A stretch of 13,824 bases of DNA from Candidatus Zixiibacteriota bacterium (GTDB lineage Bacteria; SM23-81; DAOVCL01): contig DAOVCL010000029.1 in assembly GCA_030670005.1 (NCBI GenBank), positions 1 through 13,824 on the forward strand, in the 5' to 3' direction. The notes under the pieces are model-generated. The model was not told the DNA's origin and did not search any database. It saw nothing but the letters and a program-made list of their open reading frames with translations. Of this stretch, positions 6,786 through 12,913 are shown piece after piece. The stretch's first letter is position 1; every line of letters starts with the position of its first letter. Both the position numbers and the translations under genes were made by a program.

Positions 6786-7552
6786 GGGTGCTAAGGCCAT
6801 CTCTGATAGCTTTGCTCCTTGTTGTCTTCTCCTGGGTGGTCTCTTTCCCCCAGGGTAGCCCCTCCCAAGCTTATAATCAGGGGAACAGGTTTTTTCAGGA
6901 AGGCCAGTATAAAAGGGCAATCGAAAGCTATGAGAAGGCCCTTGGTTCGAGTATAAGGAACAGCTATATCTTCTACAACCTGGGGAATGCCTACTACAAG
7001 GATGGTCAGCTTGGTAGGGCGATCTGGGCCTATGAGAAAGCCAATGTCCTTTCTCCGCGGGATGGAGACATTATCTACAACCTCGAACTCCTCCGTTCGC
7101 TTTTAAAGGATAATTCTGAAGTACCTTCCTCGGGGGGGATGATAGGGTTCTTCAGCAGGCTCCCCGGTTTTTTTACCCTGCGGGAACTCTCCTGGGGGGA
7201 GTCCATCCTCTATCTTTTATTTACCCTTTCCATCATTGGCTACCTTCTGGGATTTAGACCAGGTCTAAGAAGGGCAATGAGGTATCTGGTTACCATCTTT
7301 ACCCCTCTATTCTTCGTCTCTCTTCTCCTTTTTGCTGCCCGGACATATGAGTTAAACTTTAAGCAGAGAGCGGTTATCTTGAGCAGGCAGTTGGATGCCA
7401 GAAGCGGTCCGGGTGAGGACTACACCAAGATATTAACCCTCCACGAGGGGATAAAGGTGGAGATAAAGGAAAGCAGGCAGGGCTGGTGCCTGATCAAGCT
7501 TCCCAACGGCCTGGGAGGCTGGATAGAGGAGGATTCCCTGCTCAGGATCTGA
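6782..7552 (+). CDS. batE: BatE-like TPR and SH3-domain membrane protein
   Basis: The protein has 256 residues from the ATG at 6782, which overlaps the lepB stop. A longer frame from GTG 6755 is disfavoured because it lies inside lepB and moves the signal segment inward. Residues 1-30 form a signal sequence ending near SQA. Two TPR units follow at about residues 30-97 (AYNQGNRFFQEGQYKRAIES, then FYNLGNAYYKDGQLGRAIWA). Two membrane helices lie near residues 140-160 and 170-190. A bacterial SH3-like domain ends the protein (LDARSGPGEDYTKILTLHEG, then GLGGWIEEDSLL). This order is that of BatE, a partner of BatA-D in oxygen tolerance or envelope maintenance. With batD broken, its function here is uncertain. 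Confidence 0.8.
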   Translation: MRVLRPSLIALLLVVFSWVVSFPQGSPSQAYNQGNRFFQEGQYKRAIESYEKALGSSIRNSYIFYNLGNAYYKDGQLGRAIWAYEKANVLSPRDGDIIYNLELLRSLLKDNSEVPSSGGMIGFFSRLPGFFTLRELSWGESILYLLFTLSIIGYLLGFRPGLRRAMRYLVTIFTPLFFVSLLLFAARTYELNFKQRAVILSRQLDARSGPGEDYTKILTLHEGIKVEIKESRQGWCLIKLPNGLGGWIEEDSLLRI

Positions 7553-7863
7553 AATTAGATGCCCATCTCTGATTAAACACCGAAAATCACTGAAAACACT
7601 GACACAAGAGCAACTTAACAACCTTCTATAAATTCGGTGACTTCGGTGTTATTAACGTATATTTTGGGGTTATAGTTCCCTGATGTTTCGGTGTCATTCG
7701 GTGTTTTCACCCATTACTTGAGCTTATGCCTCCTTCCATAGGTAGCAATATTATCCGGTAAAAAAGAGCAATATATGCAGAGCAGATTTAGTGCATTTGG
7801 ATTATTTTCGTTTTCAGTTCGCTAAGCTTAATAAGCTTTTTAACCTGTGCAAGGTGATTAAAG
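7553..7863. other. Gene-free interval of 311 bp with CACCGAA-type repeats
   Basis: The interval between batE and the AraC-type gene contains a degenerate repeat family in both orientations. Bases 7576-7605 carry AACACCGAA and ACTGAAAACACTGACAC. Bases 7633-7650 and 7685-7711 carry the reverse type (TTCGGTGTC, TTCGGTGTTTTCACC). No open frame of interest is seen. It is the boundary between the bat/lepB operon and the eCIS-like block and may hold the promoter of the latter, but I cannot place one reliably. Confidence 0.45.
7824..7840 (+). terminator. Possible weak terminator or leader hairpin before the AraC-type gene
   Basis: AAGCTT (7824-7829) and AAGCTT (7833-7838) can pair around an AAT loop and run into a short T tract (7837-7840). 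The stem is short and AT-rich, so termination would be weak. It lies 24 bp before the TTG start. Confidence 0.2.
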
Positions 7864-8616
7864 TTGACGGCTACCACAAGGCCAGTTCTGGTGATAGGAA
7901 ATCTTCAGAGCTTTAAGGGAACCATCTATAATCTTCTACTTAATGGTTTCCGTATCCTCTATGCCCACACTATTCCCCAAGCCATTTCCAGAGACATAAT
8001 CAATGAGGCCAGCCTGATCATTTTAGATGCCCAGGTTTCTCAGTCCTTCAAGATTGAAGCCCCCTCTGTTCCGATAATCATTGTAAGTGATAATGGATTT
8101 GGAGATGTCTGGGATGAATATTTTCTGAAAGGGTCACACATCCCCGCAGCAGAGGCCGCTGAAGTTCACAATGAGATAGATCGCCTCCTTTTTAATGGTG
8201 GTAAGCTGGAATCAATAGCGGCGGAAAGGTTGGAACTTGGGGAGCTGGATGGTTTTACTGTTCTCCAGTTGAACGGTGACCACAGTTCTCCCCTTAATGA
8301 GGGGATCCGTCGGGCATTGGATTTTATGGAAGAACATTATTTCGAGGGTATCTCCCTGAGGGATATTGCCAGGGCGGCCTGTTTGAGCTCCTACCACTTC
8401 TGTAGGCTATTCAAAAGGCAGATGGGAATTAACCTTATTCCCTACCTTTCCCGGTTGAGAATTAAGAAAGCCAAATCCCTGCTGGGAAGCACTCCATATT
8501 CTGTAACCCGGATCTGCTTTGATGTCGGCTTCAACGATCTCTCCCATTTCGAAAGGGTATTCCGATCCATCGAAGGGATTTCCCCCTCCACTTACAGAAA
8601 ACAAAATCACACCTAA
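7864..8616 (+). CDS. AraC-family transcriptional regulator with pseudo-receiver N-terminus
   Basis: This is a 250-residue DNA-binding regulator. The C-terminal ~100 residues (about 145-245) form the double helix-turn-helix of the AraC/XylS family: ISLRDIARAACLSSYHFCRL, then FKRQMGI, YLSRLRIKKAKSLL, then VTRICFDVGFNDLSHFERVF and SPSTYRK. Residues 7-110 read like a response-regulator receiver fold (PVLVIGN start, LIILDAQ strand with D55, PIIIVSDN strand). The acidic pair after strand 1 is replaced by GN and no clear conserved lysine follows, so phosphorylation is unlikely. The TTG start has AAGGTG at 7851-7856. It is the first gene of the rightward block that leads to the eCIS-type ATPase, 73 bp before the next gene, and may control that block. 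Confidence 0.85.
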   Translation: MTATTRPVLVIGNLQSFKGTIYNLLLNGFRILYAHTIPQAISRDIINEASLIILDAQVSQSFKIEAPSVPIIIVSDNGFGDVWDEYFLKGSHIPAAEAAEVHNEIDRLLFNGGKLESIAAERLELGELDGFTVLQLNGDHSSPLNEGIRRALDFMEEHYFEGISLRDIARAACLSSYHFCRLFKRQMGINLIPYLSRLRIKKAKSLLGSTPYSVTRICFDVGFNDLSHFERVFRSIEGISPSTYRKQNHT

Positions 8617-8689
8617 AAGCAAGAAATACAAGATAAATAGCAATTTGTGCAGAGCATTCAGGAACTACCCTTGCCATTCTGTAAGATAG

Positions 8690-9286
8690 ATGGATGATAG
8701 GATAGTCAAAAATTTCGATCTGAGTTCCCTGGCTGAAGATGGTAATCTGCTCCAGAGGAAGCTCGGTGAGAAAATCTTCCTCATATTAAAAAAGGAATTG
8801 CGGAAATTGCCTAAGGGGGAGGTTCTCCTTCTCGATTTTCGTATGGTTAAATACGCCACATCTACCTGTCTGGTTGAGATCCTAAGAATATTTGATGAAG
8901 CCAGGAATGTGGAATATGAAAGAAAACATCTTCTGTTGAGGTTGGACCTGCGGAAAGAGGACTTCGTGGACTGTTTAAACCTGTCAATCAAAGATAGGAG
9001 TATCGTCCTCCCGGCGATAGATGGAAAGGGGAGATGGATGCTTTTGGGTGAGCTATCCAAGGCTCTGCGGGAGACCTTAGAGCTGGTAAGGGAGAGAGAA
9101 GAGGTTACCTCGGGCCAAGTCGGTGGTCACTTTAATATCCCCATCAGCGCAGCCAGCAACCGATTAAAACAGCTTTATCAGCTTAGGCTTATATCCCGCA
9201 AGGAGGAGACCATCTCCGAGTCTGGCGGTTGGCAATTTATCTATACCCCTCTTCCTGATCCAAGTCAAATCAAGGTCCATATCTGA
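8690..9286 (+). CDS. STAS-like plus winged-helix protein
   Basis: The 198-residue protein has two parts. Residues 1-110 resemble a STAS-like (DUF4325-type) fold, with the strand-helix pattern EVLLLDFRMVKYATSTCLVE at 44-63. Residues 118-185 form a winged helix: LRETLELV, then VTSGQVGGHFNIPISAASNR with recognition helix NRLKQLYQLRLISR and a wing. It is likely a DNA-binding regulator or adaptor; STAS modules often mediate protein-protein switching. Its stop and the ATPase start share one base (TGATG at 9284-9288), so translation is coupled and the two products may act together. The ribosome site before the ATG at 8690 is weak. The STAS-like call is by pattern only; the winged helix is more certain. 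Confidence 0.65.
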   Translation: MDDRIVKNFDLSSLAEDGNLLQRKLGEKIFLILKKELRKLPKGEVLLLDFRMVKYATSTCLVEILRIFDEARNVEYERKHLLLRLDLRKEDFVDCLNLSIKDRSIVLPAIDGKGRWMLLGELSKALRETLELVREREEVTSGQVGGHFNIPISAASNRLKQLYQLRLISRKEETISESGGWQFIYTPLPDPSQIKVHI

Positions 9287-11505
9287 TGGAAACCTATCGA
9301 ACAGCAAGAGAATACCTTCTTGATGAACTGAAAAGGATAGATTTGATCCTATTCTACTGGGTGCAAAAGAGTCGCCTCCAGCGTCAGGAGCAGAAAGTGG
9401 ACGAGTTTCGTGGGCTCTACATCTCTGAGGAGGAGATAAGTTCCCTCTTCGCCCCCAAGGAGGAGCCTATCCCAGGGAAGATCAATTCTTCTTCACTTGA
9501 GCTAATTGAGGAGGCTATTAAGAAGAAGGCCGATGAGATCAAACTACGCCGAGCAAAATCCCAGGAGGCTGGTCTCTTATTCCCTCTCGACAGGTTGACC
9601 CGGGTCTTTGCCCTCAATAGCTTTGAAAGGGAGGCCCTTCTCTTCTCCCTTGCCCCTGAGTTGCACCTCAAATACGAGAAGATCTATGCCTATCTCCAGG
9701 ACAATGTCACCAAAAAACGCCCCACAGTTGACCTATTACTTACGCTTTTGTGCCCAGATTTTGAGGAAAAAATGGACCATCGATCCCGATTCTGTCATTC
9801 TGCTCCCTTAGTGGCCAATCAGGTTTTGCAGTTCTTTGACGAGCCAGGGACAGTCCATCCACCACTTTTGGCTAAGTGGATCAAGGTGGATGAGGGCATT
9901 GTCAGTTTCCTTTTGGATGAAGCCACCATTGATGCCCGACTAACTCCTTTTGCCACCTGGGTTTATCCTGAAGCGACGATTAAATCATTGTGGTTGGAGC
10001 CATCGGTTAAAGGGAGGCTTTCGGATTTGGGGGCAACCATCGAGGATTGCTACAAGGATAGCTCTGAAGGGCTCTTTTTCCGTTTTAGCGGACCCTATGG
10101 TGCGGGGAAAAGGCTTGCCGCTGAGGCTCTATGCCGCTGGGCAGGGCTCAACCTCCTGGCCATTGATGTCAGACAACTTATCGCCTCTGACGCCGATCCC
10201 CCTTCCACTGTGGACCTCATCCTACGGGAGGGCCGGCTGAAAAATGCAGTCATATATTGGGCTAACGCAGATGACCTCTTCGGTCGCGGCGAAAAGGCGC
10301 AGGATTGGAACTCTGTTGTGTCCAACAGAATAAGATCATTCCCAGGGATCATGATCTTTGGCGGCTCAGCTTCATCTGATACGGAATTTTTTGCCGAAGG
10401 GCCTCCGGTTGTTCAGGTGGAGTTTCCTCTGCCCTCTTACGAGCTGCGCAGGAGCCTCTGGCAGAAACACCTGAGGGACATAGGCACAGAGCTTAAGCCA
10501 GCGGATCTATCTACGCTGGCTACTCACTTCAGATTGACCGGTGGGCAAATCCAGGAGATCGTCTCTACGGCTAAGGTCAATAGGCTTGAGGGCAAGGGAG
10601 ACGATCCCATCCCCATTGATGATCTCCTTGATGCCTGTCGTTCCTATAGCCGACACAAATTGGTCAACCTGGCAGTCAAAGTGAATCCATCTCGGTCCTG
10701 GGATGATATCATCCTGCCTAAGGATCAAATGGAGGTCTTGCATGAGATCTGCCATTATGTCAAACATCAGCCGGTTGTGTTGGATGATTGGGGCTTTGGG
10801 GAGAAGTTGGTTCAGAGCAAGGGCCTGAACATTCTCTTCGCTGGTCCCTCGGGCACAGGGAAGACTATGGCTGCCGAGATTCTGGCAGGAGAACTGGGGC
10901 TGGATCTCTACCGGATAGATCTGGCCACCGTGGTCAGCAAATATATCGGAGAGACGGAGAAGAACTTGAATCGCATCTTTCGGGAGGCGGAGTATTCCAA
11001 TGCCGTCTTGTTCTTCGACGAGGCTGATGCTATCTTCGGCAAACGCTCTGAGGTGCGAGATTCCCACGACCGCTATGCGAACATCGAGATAAGTTACCTC
11101 CTGCAAAAGATGGAAGCATACGATGGCATCGCCATTCTGGCCACAAACCTACGCAAGAATCTGGATGAAGCCTTCCTACGCAGGATGCATTTCACGGTGG
11201 AGTTTCCTATGCCCGAAGAGGAGAACCGGCTCAAGATATGGCGGCTTTGCTTCCCTGGTGCCGCCCCTCTGGCAAAGGATATAGACCTGAAATTCCTGGC
11301 TAAGCGATTCAAAATCTCCGGAGGAAATATCAAGAATATTGCCGTGGCCTCTGCTTTCCATGCCGCCGAAAATGGAGGCAAGATAGGTATGGCCAACCTG
11401 ATCCACGCCACCAAGAGGGAGTTTCAGAAGATGGGTAAACTGATTGTAGAATCGGACTTCGGTGAGTTCAGACATTTGCTCTTTGCCGAGAAGGTGATCT
11501 CATAG
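9286..11505 (+). CDS. Tandem AAA+ ATPase of the eCIS-associated type
   Basis: This 739-residue protein resembles the AAA+ ATPase found in extracellular contractile injection system loci (Afp15/Pvc15 type). The N-terminus has the helical FRGLYISEEEISSLF motif (about residues 42-56) seen in that family. AAA1 has the loop GPYGAGKR at 269-276, where the usual Thr/Ser is Arg, and VIYWANAD at 322-329, where Walker B DE is AN; it is probably inactive. AAA2 is complete: Walker A GPSGTGKT at 520-527, pore-like KYIGETEKN, Walker B VLFFDEAD at 574-581, sensor 1 N621 and arginines R632/R633. In eCIS the ATPase is thought to aid assembly or cargo handling. It is coupled to the upstream winged-helix gene and followed after 180 bp by two DUF4157-family genes. 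Distant membership in another CDC48-like group remains possible. Confidence 0.85.
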   Translation: METYRTAREYLLDELKRIDLILFYWVQKSRLQRQEQKVDEFRGLYISEEEISSLFAPKEEPIPGKINSSSLELIEEAIKKKADEIKLRRAKSQEAGLLFPLDRLTRVFALNSFEREALLFSLAPELHLKYEKIYAYLQDNVTKKRPTVDLLLTLLCPDFEEKMDHRSRFCHSAPLVANQVLQFFDEPGTVHPPLLAKWIKVDEGIVSFLLDEATIDARLTPFATWVYPEATIKSLWLEPSVKGRLSDLGATIEDCYKDSSEGLFFRFSGPYGAGKRLAAEALCRWAGLNLLAIDVRQLIASDADPPSTVDLILREGRLKNAVIYWANADDLFGRGEKAQDWNSVVSNRIRSFPGIMIFGGSASSDTEFFAEGPPVVQVEFPLPSYELRRSLWQKHLRDIGTELKPADLSTLATHFRLTGGQIQEIVSTAKVNRLEGKGDDPIPIDDLLDACRSYSRHKLVNLAVKVNPSRSWDDIILPKDQMEVLHEICHYVKHQPVVLDDWGFGEKLVQSKGLNILFAGPSGTGKTMAAEILAGELGLDLYRIDLATVVSKYIGETEKNLNRIFREAEYSNAVLFFDEADAIFGKRSEVRDSHDRYANIEISYLLQKMEAYDGIAILATNLRKNLDEAFLRRMHFTVEFPMPEEENRLKIWRLCFPGAAPLAKDIDLKFLAKRFKISGGNIKNIAVASAFHAAENGGKIGMANLIHATKREFQKMGKLIVESDFGEFRHLLFAEKVIS

Positions 11506-11570
11506 GACGTTGGTGGAATGAGCGGATCGGAGTATTGGAATACCAGAGTATCAGGAAAAGCGGTTAGCAG

Positions 11571-11647
11571 TCAGCGCTCAGCTATCAGCCTTAGACCCAT
11601 CGGGAGGGCCCGCTGAAGAATTTCAATAGCTGAAAGCTGACCGCTGA
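11571..11647. repeat. Imperfect 19-bp inverted repeat between the ATPase and the first DUF4157-family gene
   Basis: TCAGCGCTCAGCTATCAGC (11571-11589) and the reverse complement of 11629-11647 agree at 17 of 19 positions, enclosing 39 bases. It could fold in the mRNA and lower expression downstream relative to the ATPase, or be a dispersed repeat. There is no T run, so it is not a classical terminator. Confidence 0.55.
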
Positions 11648-11673
11648 TAGTTGAATGCTTGCTAAGAATCAAA

Positions 11674-11680
11674 GGGGAGA
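11674..11680 (+). promoter_or_regulatory. Ribosome binding site that fixes the start of the first DUF4157-family gene
   Basis: GGGGAGA lies five bases before the ATG at 11686. The frame is open upstream to TTG 11659, but homology with the paralog starts exactly at this ATG, and the paralog (ATG 12914) has a similar GGGAGATA site. Together these set the start. Confidence 0.6.
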
Positions 11681-11685
11681 GACTA

Positions 11686-12366
11686 ATGAGCGATCGAAAG
11701 GCAAGGGTGAGCGTCGAAAGCGACGCTGAGCGGGAGGAAACCAGGGCAAAGACCAACCGTCGAAAGCCAAGAGTGGAGAAACTGAAAGCTCAAGGGATAG
11801 AGCATGCCTTAGGGGCCAGGCAAACCGTCCCATCGTTGGAGGAATATGCTGGCCTTTTAGGCGATGAAAGGCTTTCGGACCTTACCAATCCGATGCGCGC
11901 GGCGGTTGATCCGTCGGCTGCCCTCCAGCGCATGGCCCTGTCTCCAGCGCTGCCAAGTGACATCCTGGCCCTCCAGAAAACGGTGGGTAATAGAGCGGTT
12001 CAGCGCCTATTAGCAGAAAGGAGCAGGCAGCCTGAGCGCGGCCCGGTGGGGGATAAGTATAAGCAAGAGGCCGACCGGCTGGCTAAGCAGGTAGTGGAGG
12101 CACAGCCAGAAGTCCAAATACAGCGACATTTCGATAAGCGGCAGGAAAAGAAGATGACTGAGGCTGCAAAGCTTGTGGGTATGGACGAAGACGAGATAGA
12201 AGCAAAGATAATGACAAGAAATAGAAAGCTAGAAGAAGCAGCGGAGCAGGAAGCGAACGCATTTTATCGAGAAATCAATGAGATCATGTTCAGGATATTA
12301 GGGGTTAGGAGAATGAGGACTACGGGGAAGAAAATCGAGGTCGGGGAGAGAGTAACGAAGTATTGA
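11686..12366 (+). CDS. DUF4157-family (eCIS-associated) protein lacking the HExxH core
   Basis: This is a 226-residue charged protein. Residues 1-36 are nearly the same as the start of the gene at 12914 (30 of 36 identical; 96 of 108 bases), and weaker similarity continues to about residue 70 (TVPSLE, LGDERLSD). Residues 96-109 (LQKTVGNRAVQRLL) and 122-134 (GDKYKQEADRLAK) are motifs that typically flank DUF4157 domains. The DUF4157 core with its HExxH is absent. The C-terminal part is helical and rich in charged residues (EEAAEQEANAFYREINEIMF). It could be a truncated relative, an adaptor or an effector whose toxic part lies in the next small membrane-protein ORF. It follows the eCIS-type ATPase by 180 bp. 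No signal peptide is seen, as expected for eCIS cargo. The motif-level family link is fairly sure; the function is inferred. Confidence 0.7.
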   Translation: MSDRKARVSVESDAEREETRAKTNRRKPRVEKLKAQGIEHALGARQTVPSLEEYAGLLGDERLSDLTNPMRAAVDPSAALQRMALSPALPSDILALQKTVGNRAVQRLLAERSRQPERGPVGDKYKQEADRLAKQVVEAQPEVQIQRHFDKRQEKKMTEAAKLVGMDEDEIEAKIMTRNRKLEEAAEQEANAFYREINEIMFRILGVRRMRTTGKKIEVGERVTKY

Positions 12367-12395
12367 ACTGATTAATACGTGCCATCACCTTCGTT

Positions 12396-12703
12396 ATGGC
12401 CGCGGTTATCGCGGGGATAACACTGGCTGCTGCCTCAGGCATCTGGCTAGTTCTTGAAGGGGTATTGGGGATTGTGGTTATCGTGTTAGGAATTATGGTC
12501 CTCATCTGGTGGATCGTGAAGAAGATCGAGGAGCACGCCAGAGAGAAAGCCACAGAAGAAAGGGAAGAAACTCAAGAACAACGAATTATGAGAAACTCAC
12601 GAATCTGCTCAAAAGTCGCGACATTGAGCCCCCAAAGCCCCCCCATCTCAGGCCGGTACCCACGAGGCGGGTACCTCCGCCGCCGGGAGGGTCCAGTGTC
12701 TGA
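12396..12703 (+). pseudogene. Small membrane protein, apparently frameshifted
   Basis: From ATG 12396 the frame encodes a long hydrophobic stretch that could form a helical hairpin (AAVIAGITLAAASGIWLVLE, then GVLGIVVIVLGIMVLIWWIV), followed by a charged helix (KKIEEHAREKATEEREE). After about base 12580 this frame loses protein-like character and runs into the palindromic repeat, ending at 12803. The frame one base back continues sensibly as NYEKLTNLLKSRDIEPPKPP to a proline-rich end and a stop at 12703. A one-base loss near 12575-12590 would explain this. There is no ribosome site. It follows the DUF4157-family gene by 29 bp and might be a membrane-active effector part, a fragment of that gene, or an unread remnant. 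I do not recognise a family. Confidence 0.45.
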
Positions 12704-12730
12704 TCACGCCCTGAGCATTGCGATAACAGA

Positions 12731-12794
12731 ACATTTCGGAATTTCTAAGAAATTCCGAAATGTCGGGGGATGTTTGAAGGGGGTATGCCCCCTT
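12731..12794 (+). repeat. Composite palindromic element, copy 2
   Basis: Perfect 15-bp arms (12731-12745 and 12749-12763, loop TAA) are followed by a linker and AAGGGGG/CCCCCTT arms (12777-12783 and 12788-12794, loop TATG). The unit is the reverse complement of 1-65 with about three substitutions and one indel. It sits 27 bp after the stop at 12703, and the longer frame of the upstream ORF reads into it. Confidence 0.85.
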
Positions 12795-12810
12795 CAAGAG
12801 TGACAGCGGA

Positions 12811-12861
12811 GCAATCCGAGCGAGCACAGGATTGCGGAGCGCCATAGGGTCGTGAGACCCT
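12811..12861. repeat. Two further hairpins in the leader of the DUF4157 gene
   Basis: GCAATCC (12811-12817) pairs with GGATTGC (12829-12835), and AGGGTC (12846-12851) with GACCCT (12856-12861) around GTGA. With the composite element just upstream, four hairpins follow each other before the ATG at 12914. They may form a structured leader or simply be repeat debris. Confidence 0.5.
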
Positions 12862-12913
12862 CTGGAGAAGTTAGCGACCAAAGGGAGCTAAGTTCATCAA
12901 GGGAGATAGAGCC

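Noticed and set aside
11659..11685. TTG 11659 as start of the first DUF4157-family gene
   Set aside because: Homology with the paralog begins at ATG 11686, which has its own GGGGAGA site.
12540..12600. Programmed -1 frameshift in the small membrane gene
   Set aside because: No convincing slippery heptamer with a downstream structure is seen; a simple indel or sequencing error is more likely.
12704..12803. C-terminal extension of the small membrane ORF through the palindrome
   Set aside because: The residues come from repeat DNA; another frame gives a more protein-like tail that stops at 12703.
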